Part shown: positions 1 through 7,240 of the stretch, piece by piece
Numbering within the stretch: position 1 is the first letter of the stretch
How the letters are laid out: every line of letters starts with the position of its first letter
Made by a program: the position numbers and the translations under genes
The notes under the pieces: generated by a model
Told to the model about the DNA's origin: nothing
Databases searched by the model: none
Seen by the model: the letters and a program-made list of their open reading frames with translations, nothing else
Assembly (NCBI GenBank): GCA_900543105.1
Contig: UQQA01000060.1
Location: 1-14,124 of the forward strand
Source of the DNA: an uncultured Ruminococcus sp.
Lineage (GTDB): Bacteria; Bacillota; Clostridia; Oscillospirales; Ruminococcaceae
Length of the DNA: 14,124 nucleotides
Reading direction: 5' to 3'

Positions 1-77
1 GTGTGGCTATGAGCGTTCAAAGCACTGTGCAGGTGCGTTGTTTCTCCCGAATGCCCGCTAAGAAGGAGTATGAAATT

Positions 78-2225
78 ATGCCGAACAGCAGAAAGAAAAC
101 TGCAGTATCCGAAGAGATCGACTGCCGTTTCCCTCTCCATATCTTCCACGAGGGAACTTCGGTCGAGGCTTATGATTTCTTCGGTGCCCATAAGGGTACA
201 AAGGACGGCAAAAAAGGCGTTTATTTCCGAGTTTGGGCGCCTCATGCCGCATCTGTGTCCCTTGTTGGCGATTTCAACGATTGGGACAGGCGCAAAAACC
301 CGATGACAAAGCTCGTCGATGGCGAAACCTGGGCATGCTTTGTCGAAAACGTTGAACAGTATTTTACATATAAATACAGCATCGAAACCCGGCATCAGAG
401 CATTCTGCTCAAATCCGATCCTTACGGAACCCACATGGAAACACGTCCTGCAACGGCTACGAAATATTTCGATATTGACGGCTTCAAATGGACAGACAAG
501 GCTTGGTACGATACAAAAGCCAGGACGAACGTGTATAAAAGTCCGATGAACATTTACGAGGTCCATCTCGGCTCATGGAAGACCTACGAGGACGGCGAGC
601 CTTTCAGCTATGTAAAATTCGCCGAGGAGATCGTTCCTTACCTCAAGGATATGAGCTATACACATATCGAGCTTATGCCGCTTGCGGAGTATCCTTATGA
701 CGGCTCATGGGGCTATCAGATAATCGGCTACTATGCGCCGACTTCGCGATACGGAACACCGTTCGATTTTATGAAGATGATCGACATTTTCCATAAAAAC
801 AACATCGGCGTTATCCTCGACTGGGTGCCTGCACACTTTCCGAAAGATGCGGCAGGACTTTTCGAGTTTGACGGTGACTGCTGTTACGAATATTCCGATC
901 CGCTCAAAAAGGAGCATACATCATGGGGAACAAGAGTTTTCGACTTCGGCAAGAACGAAGTGCGCTCCTTCCTCATTTCCAACGCTTTGTACTGGATAGA
1001 AAAATTCCACGTTGACGGTCTGCGTGTTGATGCAGTTGCTTCGATGCTCTATCTCGATTACGACAGACGTGACGGTGAATGGCGACCCAACAAGGACGGC
1101 GGACGTGAGAATTACGAAGCCGTTGAATTCCTGCGCACCCTTAACACGGCTGTATTCGGACGAAATCCGAACACGCTTATGATCGCAGAGGAATCCACCG
1201 CCTGGCCGCTCGTTACGAAGCCTGCCGATGTAGGTGGACTCGGCTTCAACTTCAAGTGGAATATGGGCTGGATGAACGACAGCCTTGACTATATGAAGCT
1301 TGACCCTATCTACCGTGCAAACAATCATGGCAAGCTCACCTTCTCATTCTTCTACTGCTTCAGCGAAAACTACATTCTCCCGATCTCGCACGATGAGGTC
1401 GTTCACGGAAAATGTTCGCTCTGGCGCAAGATGAGCGGTGCTTACAATACAGATAAGTTCTCCACGCTGCGTACATTCATGACGTATATGGCGATGCACC
1501 CCGGCAAGAAGCTCTCATTTATGGGCAACGAGTTCGGTCAGGAGAACGAATGGAACTATGAAAAGGCTCTCGACTGGTATCTGCTCGACACGCCCGAACA
1601 CGCGCAGATTGAACAGTTCAGCAAAGACCTCAACAGGTTCTACCTCGAAAACCCTCCGCTCTGGCAGCATGACGACGACTGGAACGGCTTTGCCTGGATC
1701 TGCCACGATGACTATCTCCAGAGCGTTATTTCGTTCCGAAGAATAGATGATGAGGGCAATGAAGTTATCATCGTCTGCAACTTCGTGCCTGTCAAGCGTG
1801 AAAACTACCGCATAGGCGTTCCGCGCGAGGGCTGCTGGCAGCAGGTGCTTTCCACCGATGAAGCAAAATACGGCGGATCGGGAACTGTCAACAACAAAAA
1901 GAAGAAAACCGAGGATTATTCGATGCACGGCTGCGAGCAGTCAATAGTTATCGATATCGCTCCGCTTTCCGCAATGCTGTTCAAGTTCGTCCCTGCCAAA
2001 AAGCGCACACCGAAAGAGGAAAAAGCGCCTGCAAAGACGACCAAGACCGCAAAGGCTTCAAAAACCTTGAAAAAGGCAGAAATGCCTGCGGCAAAGACAG
2101 CTGTTTCGGAAGAGCCTGAACCGAAAACGGCAAAACCAAAGACGAGTGCAGCAGGGGCAAAAAGCAGCACAGCTAAGGCATCAGCAAAAACGGTCACAAA
2201 GTCCCCTGAAAAAATAAAAAAGTAA
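78..2225 (+). CDS. glgB: 1,4-alpha-glucan branching enzyme (glycogen branching enzyme) with Lys/Ala-rich C-terminal tail
   Basis: GlgB cuts alpha-1,4-glucan chains and rejoins them as alpha-1,6 branches during glycogen synthesis in the cytoplasm. An N-terminal CBM48-like domain is seen near residues 50-90 (FRVWAPHAASVSLVGDFNDW). A GH13 catalytic barrel follows, with DWVPAHF (region I), DGLRVDAV with the probable nucleophile Asp318, AEEST with the probable acid/base Glu371, and ISHDEVVHG with Asp439. The core ends near residue 638, a normal short-type GlgB. It is followed by 77 residues rich in Lys, Ala, Thr and Pro with no aromatic residues, which is unusual. I place the start at the ATG at 78 because AGAAGGAG lies 9 nt upstream; the frame stays open to GTG 3, but that stretch has no family similarity. 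First gene of the glycogen cluster, 20 bp before glgC. The function call is very secure. Confidence 0.96.
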   Translation: MPNSRKKTAVSEEIDCRFPLHIFHEGTSVEAYDFFGAHKGTKDGKKGVYFRVWAPHAASVSLVGDFNDWDRRKNPMTKLVDGETWACFVENVEQYFTYKYSIETRHQSILLKSDPYGTHMETRPATATKYFDIDGFKWTDKAWYDTKARTNVYKSPMNIYEVHLGSWKTYEDGEPFSYVKFAEEIVPYLKDMSYTHIELMPLAEYPYDGSWGYQIIGYYAPTSRYGTPFDFMKMIDIFHKNNIGVILDWVPAHFPKDAAGLFEFDGDCCYEYSDPLKKEHTSWGTRVFDFGKNEVRSFLISNALYWIEKFHVDGLRVDAVASMLYLDYDRRDGEWRPNKDGGRENYEAVEFLRTLNTAVFGRNPNTLMIAEESTAWPLVTKPADVGGLGFNFKWNMGWMNDSLDYMKLDPIYRANNHGKLTFSFFYCFSENYILPISHDEVVHGKCSLWRKMSGAYNTDKFSTLRTFMTYMAMHPGKKLSFMGNEFGQENEWNYEKALDWYLLDTPEHAQIEQFSKDLNRFYLENPPLWQHDDDWNGFAWICHDDYLQSVISFRRIDDEGNEVIIVCNFVPVKRENYRIGVPREGCWQQVLSTDEAKYGGSGTVNNKKKKTEDYSMHGCEQSIVIDIAPLSAMLFKFVPAKKRTPKEEKAPAKTTKTAKASKTLKKAEMPAAKTAVSEEPEPKTAKPKTSAAGAKSSTAKASAKTVTKSPEKIKK
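1992..2222 (+). other. Low-complexity basic tail-coding segment of glgB
   Basis: This stretch encodes residues 639-715 of GlgB. It holds about 21 Lys, 16 Ala and many Thr, Pro and Ser, against 7 Glu and no aromatic residues, and is predicted to be disordered and strongly positive. Short motifs such as KTAK and AKTT recur in the manner of histone-H1-like bacterial tails. Its frame is continuous with the enzyme and ends in TAA 20 bp before glgC, so it does not look like a frameshift product. Its function is unknown. Binding to an anionic partner or tethering to a polymer or ribosome would be guesses. Confidence 0.8.
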
Positions 2226-2245
2226 ATCCATGGGAGGAATAACGA

Positions 2246-3448
2246 ATGTACACTAAAAAAGAATGCGTTGCAATGCTCCTTGCAGGAGGTCAGGGCAGCC
2301 GCTTATACGCTCTCACTCACGATATGGCAAAGCCTGCCGTTCCTTACGGCGGCAAATACAGGATCATCGATTTTCCGCTTTCCAACTGCGTAAACTCGGG
2401 TATCGACACAGTAGGCGTTCTCACACAGTATCAGCCGCTCGTTCTTCATGATTACATCGGCAACGGTCAGCCTTGGGATCTTGACAAGCAGTACGGCGGC
2501 GCACACTGTCTGCCTCCTTACCAGACAGCTCTCGGCGCTGAATGGTATAAGGGCACAGCGAACGCAATTTACCAGAACATCTCTTTCGTTGACAGATATG
2601 ACCCCGAATATGTTGTTATCCTTTCGGGCGACCACATCTACAAGATGGATTATAATGATATGCTCGAACACCATAAGAAAAAGAATGCCGATGCAACTAT
2701 CGCTGTTCTTGATGTTCCTATGGAGGAAGCTTCACGTTTCGGCATTATGATAACAAACGATGAGGGCGATATCATCGACTTTGAGGAAAAACCGAAGCAC
2801 CCTCGCTCAACGCTTGCTTCAATGGGTATCTACATATTCACATGGTCGAAGCTCAAGAAATACCTCATCGAAAATGAAAACAACGAGGCTGAGGACAAGG
2901 ACTTCGGCAAGGCTATCATTCCTAATATGATGAAAGCAGGCGAGAAGCTCGTTGCTTACGCATTCGACGGCTACTGGAAGGACGTTGGAACACTTGATTC
3001 CCTCTGGGAAGCAAATATGGATCTTCTCAATCCGAACATTCCTATCGACCTTTACGATCCCGACTGGAAGATGTATTCCAGAAACCCCGTTCTTCCTCCT
3101 CAGTATATCGGTGAAAATGCAGTTGTTGAAAACTCCATGATAACCGACGGCTGCGACGTTGAGGGAACAGTTGATTTCTCCGTTATTTTTGAGGGCGTTA
3201 AGATCGAGCCTGGGGCAACGGTCACCGATTCGATCATTATGCCGGGTTCGGTCATCAAGTCCGGTGCAGTTGTTGAGTACGCTATCATCGGCGAGAACTG
3301 CGTTGTAGGCGAGGGTTCAAAGATCGGCGCAAGACCCGAGACCTTCGACAACAGAGATGACTGGGGCATTGCAGTCGTAGGTCACAACATTACGATATCC
3401 GAAAATGCAAAGGTTCTTCCGAAGCAGATCATTTCGGAAAATGTTTAA
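2246..3448 (+). CDS. glgC: Glucose-1-phosphate adenylyltransferase, catalytic subunit GlgC
   Basis: GlgC makes ADP-glucose and pyrophosphate from ATP and glucose-1-phosphate, the committed step of glycogen synthesis. The nucleotidyltransferase domain has the Gly-rich loop AGGQGSRL (residues 13-20), KPAVPYGGKYRIIDF, GTANAIYQN, LSGDH with the metal-binding Asp129, FEEKP with the glucose-1-phosphate Lys182, and DGYWKDVGT. From about residue 290 the hexapeptide-type repeats of a left-handed beta-helix follow. The length of 400 residues is normal. The start follows GGGAGG with 8 nt spacing. It lies between glgB and glgD with gaps of about 20 bp, so all three are probably one transcript. In Firmicutes this subunit works together with GlgD. 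Confidence 0.97.
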   Translation: MYTKKECVAMLLAGGQGSRLYALTHDMAKPAVPYGGKYRIIDFPLSNCVNSGIDTVGVLTQYQPLVLHDYIGNGQPWDLDKQYGGAHCLPPYQTALGAEWYKGTANAIYQNISFVDRYDPEYVVILSGDHIYKMDYNDMLEHHKKKNADATIAVLDVPMEEASRFGIMITNDEGDIIDFEEKPKHPRSTLASMGIYIFTWSKLKKYLIENENNEAEDKDFGKAIIPNMMKAGEKLVAYAFDGYWKDVGTLDSLWEANMDLLNPNIPIDLYDPDWKMYSRNPVLPPQYIGENAVVENSMITDGCDVEGTVDFSVIFEGVKIEPGATVTDSIIMPGSVIKSGAVVEYAIIGENCVVGEGSKIGARPETFDNRDDWGIAVVGHNITISENAKVLPKQIISENV

Positions 3449-3468
3449 AATAGGGAGGAACTTTTACA

Positions 3469-4593
3469 ATGAGCAGAAATAAAAAGGTTTTGGGACTTAT
3501 TTTCTCAAATATGCATGACAATTCGATCTCCGATCTTACAAAAGAAAGAACTATGGGCAGTGTTCTTTTCGGCGGACGCTACAGATTCATTGATTTTCCT
3601 CTTTCCAGCATGGTGAACAGCGGCATCGATGAAGTCGGCGTTATCACAAAGTCAAATTATCAGTCACTTCTCGATCACCTCGGCTCTGGACGTGAATGGG
3701 ATCTCGCAAGCAAGAACGGCGGACTTCACCTCCTCCCTCCTTTCAGCCACGTTTCAAGCGGTATGTACAGAGGCAGACTTGAAGCTCTCTACGGTGTCTG
3801 GGATTTCATCAAGACCTCCGATGCCGATTATGTGGTTCTTTCCGACTGTGATGTTGTTGCAAACGTTGATTTCAGTCCTATCGTTGATTCCCATATCTCT
3901 TCCGGCGCAGACATCACAGCAGTTTATGCGAACGATGTTGTTACCGTTGAGCAGGCTCAGAAGGCTACCGTTTTCGGTATCAATGACGAGGGCAGAGTTG
4001 TTGATGTTCTCACGAATCCATACATCAGCGGTGCCTGCAACGTTTCGCTCAATATGTTCGTTCTCTCCAAGGAATTTTTGAAGAACCTCGTTCTTGAAGC
4101 AAATTCAAGAGGTCTTGTAAGCTTTGAAAAGGATATTCTCCAGGCAAGAACACATGACTACAAGATCATGGGCTATCGTTTTGACGGCTATTTCAGCAAG
4201 ATAACCTCGATGGATACCTTCTATAAGGCAAATATGAACCTTCTCAACACAGAAAACAGAAACAAGCTCTTTATCGCAAACCGTCCTATCTACACAAAGG
4301 TTAGAGATAATCCTCCTGCAAAGTTCGGCATCGGTGCAAAGGTTAAGAACTCTCTCATCGGTGACGGCTGCATCATCGAGGGCACAGTTGAAAACTGCGT
4401 TCTCTTCCGCGGCGTTAAGGTAGGCAAGGGTGCAGTTGTCAAGAATTGTATCCTTATGCAGGACACACACGTTGGTGCAAAGTGCGAGGTTTCCTGCGTA
4501 ATTTCCGACAAGAATGTAAAGATCGGCGATATGCGTATGCTCACAGGTTCTGAGAACTATCCTCTTTACCTCGGCAAGGGTGCAGAGATCTAA
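3469..4593 (+). CDS. glgD: Glucose-1-phosphate adenylyltransferase, regulatory subunit GlgD
   Basis: This is a GlgC paralogue typical of Firmicutes that associates with GlgC and raises its activity. It keeps the fold: GGRYRFIDFPLSS (residues 35-47), NSGIDEVGVIT, LSDCDVVANVD, FDGYFSKI, and a C-terminal beta-helix from about residue 285. The Gly-rich ATP loop is gone: the region matching AGGQGSRL of GlgC reads IFSNMHDN. The FEEKP lysine is replaced by a VLTNP sequence. These losses mean it should not catalyse the reaction alone, which fits the known GlgD role. The length of 374 residues is normal. The start follows GGGAGGA with 9 nt spacing, 20 bp after glgC. The next gene, glgA, lies beyond a 246-bp spacer. 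Confidence 0.95.
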   Translation: MSRNKKVLGLIFSNMHDNSISDLTKERTMGSVLFGGRYRFIDFPLSSMVNSGIDEVGVITKSNYQSLLDHLGSGREWDLASKNGGLHLLPPFSHVSSGMYRGRLEALYGVWDFIKTSDADYVVLSDCDVVANVDFSPIVDSHISSGADITAVYANDVVTVEQAQKATVFGINDEGRVVDVLTNPYISGACNVSLNMFVLSKEFLKNLVLEANSRGLVSFEKDILQARTHDYKIMGYRFDGYFSKITSMDTFYKANMNLLNTENRNKLFIANRPIYTKVRDNPPAKFGIGAKVKNSLIGDGCIIEGTVENCVLFRGVKVGKGAVVKNCILMQDTHVGAKCEVSCVISDKNVKIGDMRMLTGSENYPLYLGKGAEI

Positions 4594-4839
4594 GGCGGAG
4601 AAGCCTCCGCGGGCAGTTCACGCCGTCGCTTCACTTCGTTACGCTTGGTTTGCGTTGGAAATTGGATATTTCCGCGAAGAAAGTGTAAAAGGTAAAGAAG
4701 CAGTTACTGTAAAGCAAGCCAATTTGTTTCAGCCGTGTGAAAGATAATAAGCCTTTCACACGGCGAAACTGCGATTTCAAGGAAACGCTGTACCAACTTG
4801 TTTCCTATGACAAAAAATTCAATCGAAAGGATTCTTTTT
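4594..4839 (+). promoter_or_regulatory. Hairpin-rich spacer between glgD and glgA
   Basis: These 246 bases contain no gene I can support. Three inverted repeats are visible. GCGGAG/CTCCGC (4595-4610) lies just after the glgD stop with an AAGC loop. GGAAAT/ATTTCC spans 4657-4673. The third is a long stem at 4727-4768. None is followed by a T-run, so they do not look like intrinsic terminators. I found no convincing -35/-10 pair ahead of glgA. The spacer may process or stabilise the mRNA and set the ratio of glgA to glgBCD, but that is inference. Confidence 0.45.
4727..4768 (+). repeat. Long inverted repeat (12 bp perfect, extendable to 16 bp)
   Basis: GCCGTGTGAAAG at 4732-4743 and CTTTCACACGGC at 4753-4764 are perfect reverse complements around a 9-nt loop. 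The stem extends by TTTC/GAAA beyond a single bulged A at 4731. It is followed by CTGCGATTTC, not a T-run, so it is not a normal terminator. It sits about 70 bp before the glgA start and could act at the RNA level or as a protein-binding palindrome. Confidence 0.7.
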
Positions 4840-6258
4840 ATGAAGATTTTATATGCAGCTTCCGAAGCACTCCCTTATGCAGCCTCGGGCGGACTTGCAG
4901 ATGTTGCAGGTTCACTTCCTGCCGCTTTCGTCAAGGCAGGTCACGATGCAAGAGTTGTTCTTCCCCTTTATAAAAACGTTAAGCCGGAGCTTCGCAGCCA
5001 GCTCGAATTCATCACGAACTTCACCGTTGATGTAGGCTGGAGAAAGCAGTACTGCGGCGTTTTCAAGGGCAATGTAAACGGCGTTACATACTATCTCCTC
5101 GACAACGAATACTACTTCGGCAGAGATGGACTTTACGGCTTCTATGATGACTGCGAGCGTTTCGTATTCCTCTCCAGAGCAATTATGGAAATGCTCAAAT
5201 ATATCGGTTGGAAGCCTGATGTTATCAACTGCAATGACTGGCAGACAGCTCTCGTTCCCGTTTATTACAACATTTTCTATAAGTATCAGTACGGCTTCGA
5301 CAATATCAAGACCGTGTTCACTATCCACAATATCCAGTATCAGGGCAAGTACGGCATGGAAGTTATAAACGAAGTGCTTGGTATCCCGATGTATCATACA
5401 AAGCTGCTCGAATATGACGGCTGCGTAAACCTTATGAAAGCCGCATTTGAAACAGCAGACAAGATCACTACCGTTTCACCGAGCTATGCTTGGGAAATTC
5501 TTGACCCGTGGTATTCTCACGGACTTGACAGAGCGCTCGCAGACAAGCAGTATAAGCTCTGCGGATTCCTCAACGGAATAGATACAGATCTCTACAACCC
5601 GGAGACCGATCCGCTTATCCCGAAGAATTTCAGCGTCAAGAATACAAAGGGCAAGGAAGAATGTAAGAAAGCACTTCTTTCCGAGCTCAATCTTCAGGAC
5701 GGCGACGAGCCTGTTATCGGTATTGTTACACGTTTCGTTTCCCATAAGGGCATCGACCTTATCAAGTATGTCTTTGAGGATATGCTGAACCTCGGCTATA
5801 AGTTCGCTATCGTTGGTTCGGGTGAAAAGATCTATGAAGATTTCTTCAAGGAAATGGCTTGGAGACACCCCGATAAGGTAAGCGCAACTATCGGCTTTAT
5901 CCCTGCACTCGCAAGAAGAGTTTATGCAGGCGTTGATATGTTCCTTATGCCATCACAGAGCGAACCCTGCGGACTTGCGCAGATGATCTCGCTCCGCTAC
6001 GGTACTATCCCGATAGTCCGTGAAACGGGCGGTCTGCGCGACAGCATCAAGGACGCAGGCGATGAGGACGGCAACGGCTTTACATTCAAGACCTACAACG
6101 CACACGATATGCTCGATGCAACAAGACGTGCGCGTGAAGCATACAACGACAAGAAGCGTTGGAAGTACATTATGCATACAGCAATGACTACCGACTGCAG
6201 CTGGGATACCTCGGCTGAACTCTACCTCGGACTCTACCGTGAGCTTGTCGGAGAGTAA
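4840..6258 (+). CDS. glgA: Glycogen synthase (ADP-glucose type, GT5)
   Basis: GlgA moves glucose from ADP-glucose to the non-reducing end of an alpha-1,4-glucan. The N-terminal GT5 domain opens with ILYAASEALPYAASGGLADV, and CNDWQTALVP and FTIHNIQYQGKYG follow. The C-terminal GT-B domain has GIVTRFVSHKGIDL, MPSQSEPCGLAQ with the conserved EPCGL loop, and GTIPIVRETGGLRDS. The length of 472 residues is normal. In the KxGGL motif of E. coli GlgA (Lys15) this protein has Ala15 at the same position (ASGGL). I choose the ATG at 4840 because GAAAGGA is 8 nt upstream and the family N-terminus (MKILYAASE) begins there; the frame is open back to a TTG at 4798. It is the last gene of the glycogen cluster, followed by a strong hairpin terminator. 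Confidence 0.96.
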   Translation: MKILYAASEALPYAASGGLADVAGSLPAAFVKAGHDARVVLPLYKNVKPELRSQLEFITNFTVDVGWRKQYCGVFKGNVNGVTYYLLDNEYYFGRDGLYGFYDDCERFVFLSRAIMEMLKYIGWKPDVINCNDWQTALVPVYYNIFYKYQYGFDNIKTVFTIHNIQYQGKYGMEVINEVLGIPMYHTKLLEYDGCVNLMKAAFETADKITTVSPSYAWEILDPWYSHGLDRALADKQYKLCGFLNGIDTDLYNPETDPLIPKNFSVKNTKGKEECKKALLSELNLQDGDEPVIGIVTRFVSHKGIDLIKYVFEDMLNLGYKFAIVGSGEKIYEDFFKEMAWRHPDKVSATIGFIPALARRVYAGVDMFLMPSQSEPCGLAQMISLRYGTIPIVRETGGLRDSIKDAGDEDGNGFTFKTYNAHDMLDATRRAREAYNDKKRWKYIMHTAMTTDCSWDTSAELYLGLYRELVGE

Positions 6259-6262
6259 TTTT

Positions 6263-6285
6263 TAATGCGTAATGCGTAATTATTA
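6263..6285 (+). repeat. TAATGCG heptamer repeats downstream of glgA
   Basis: Two tandem TAATGCG units (6263-6276) are followed by TAATTAT, starting 4 bases after the glgA stop. The same unit occurs four times, one copy altered to TAATGCT, right after the stop at 13976, and once inverted at the window end. Intergenic TAATGCG strings of this kind look like the edges of small dispersed elements, but no complete element with an inverted partner is visible at this copy. Confidence 0.6.
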
Positions 6286-6291
6286 GCAAAT

Positions 6292-6364
6292 AAAAGGCGT
6301 AATTCACATAATAGGTTGAACGAATCGTGTTTCGTAAACCTTAAAATGTGAATTGCGCCTTTTT
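6292..6364 (+). terminator. Long-stem terminator after glgA
   Basis: AAAAGGCGTAATTCACAT at 6292-6309 pairs with ATGTGAATTGCGCCTTTT at 6346-6363, 18 pairs with one G-T wobble, and a run of five T ends the 3' arm. The loop holds a second stem, AGGTT/AACCT, with ACGAA/TTCGT inside it. The A-run on the 5' arm means the structure could also stop transcription from the other strand. It closes the glycogen cluster. Confidence 0.82.
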
Positions 6365-6366
6365 CA

Positions 6367-6395
6367 TTTATAAAAAATCTCAGCACGGACATAAT
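6367..6395 (+). promoter_or_regulatory. Possible weak promoter before the permuted-papain gene
   Basis: TTTATA at 6367-6372 and CATAAT at 6390-6395 are separated by 17 bp, resembling a weak sigma-A-type promoter. They lie just after the glgA terminator and about 35 bp before the next start codon. The match is modest in AT-rich DNA, so this is tentative. The gene needs some promoter here, since a strong terminator separates it from glgA. Confidence 0.3.
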
Positions 6396-6428
6396 AATCA
6401 CAAATAAACCGCAAATGAGATAACTGTA

Positions 6429-7238
6429 ATGAAAAACGGAAGAAAAACAACGCTTTGGCTGCTCTGGATATGCCTTGTGCTGGCAATGTATTCCTCATCA
6501 CTGCTCTATATCGAGCCTATGGCGCACGTTTACCCCAAAGCCGAGCGGATAAGCCTTGAAAATATCGAACGAAAAACGCCCGAAACGCTCACCGAGAGCG
6601 AATTCGAGCTTATTTTTGCGCAGACGGGTCTTGGAAAAGCCGCTGTAATGAAAATGTCCGACCTTAAAGCGCTCCAAAGCTATCAGGAGCAGTATTTTGC
6701 CGAGGTGGACTATACCGAATTCACCAATTCCGTCATTTCACGGGAGGAGTATGTCGAGTTCCCGAATGTTTCACTTGATTTTATCGAAAAAGGGGATATT
6801 CTTATCACACATTCGTCAAGTGTGTTCTCGTGGAGAAACGGTCACGCCGCCATTGTCACCGATGCGGAGAACGGCGAAACGCTCGAAGCTGTCGTTATCG
6901 GTGAAAAGACCTGCCTGCAGAACATCGAAAAGTGGCGGCACTATCCGAACTTCCTTGTCCTGCGGCTAAAGGGTGCAGATGCACAGTTCCGTTCCGATAT
7001 CGCAGACACGGCGAAAGAACTTCTCTGCGAAAAGCCGTACCGCCTGCTGACGGGTGTTTTTTCGCCGAAATATTCCGACCGTGAGAACATCGCAGGAACG
7101 CAGTGCGCCCACCTTGTTTGGCTTGCTTATGCTTATTACGGATACGATATCGATTCCGACAGGGGACTTATCGTAACGCCGAAGGACATATCCGAAAGCG
7201 ACCTGCTCGAAACCGTTCAAAGCTTCGGCAGGTCGTAG
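6429..7238 (+). CDS. Membrane-anchored YiiX/NlpC-P60-like permuted papain-fold protein
   Basis: Residues 7-28 form one hydrophobic segment after a basic start (MKNGRKTT), so the protein is probably anchored in or exported across the membrane with its bulk outside. The C-terminal half has motifs of circularly permuted papain-fold (YiiX/YycO-type) proteins: KGDILITH (121-128), GHAAIV with probable catalytic His139, LEAVV with Glu153, and TQCAHLVW with probable nucleophile Cys226. The order His-Glu-Cys is the reverse of normal NlpC/P60. Likely activities are cleavage of an amide or acyl bond in cell wall or lipid, but the substrate is unknown. Residues 35-120 are not recognised. The ribosome binding site is poor (GAGATAACTGTA before the ATG), suggesting low translation. 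The stop lies 2 bp from the stop of the opposing membrane-protein gene. Family fairly sure, function not. Confidence 0.72.
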   Translation: MKNGRKTTLWLLWICLVLAMYSSSLLYIEPMAHVYPKAERISLENIERKTPETLTESEFELIFAQTGLGKAAVMKMSDLKALQSYQEQYFAEVDYTEFTNSVISREEYVEFPNVSLDFIEKGDILITHSSSVFSWRNGHAAIVTDAENGETLEAVVIGEKTCLQNIEKWRHYPNFLVLRLKGADAQFRSDIADTAKELLCEKPYRLLTGVFSPKYSDRENIAGTQCAHLVWLAYAYYGYDIDSDRGLIVTPKDISESDLLETVQSFGRS

Positions 7239-7240
7239 AT

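Noticed and set aside
2..61. Frame open from the left edge to a TAA at 59-61, perhaps the 3' end of an upstream gene.
   Set aside because: Only about 19 codons with an odd Cys-rich translation and no recognisable family. It could be real, but the evidence is too thin to annotate.
3..77. GTG at 3 as an earlier glgB start.
   Set aside because: The extra 25 residues look unlike GlgB, and the ATG at 78 has AGAAGGAG at ideal spacing.
921..1328. Antisense open frames within glgB and other glg genes, up to about 160 codons.
   Set aside because: These are shadows of strongly biased genes. They have no ribosome binding site or family features.
4737..4973. Small open frame (78 codons) spanning the glgD-glgA spacer into glgA.
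   Set aside because: It overlaps the start of glgA in another frame, has no ribosome binding site and contains the spacer hairpin.
6292..6364. Riboswitch before the papain-like gene.
   Set aside because: The structure sits right after glgA, is explained by a terminator with a T-run, and no known aptamer core is visible.
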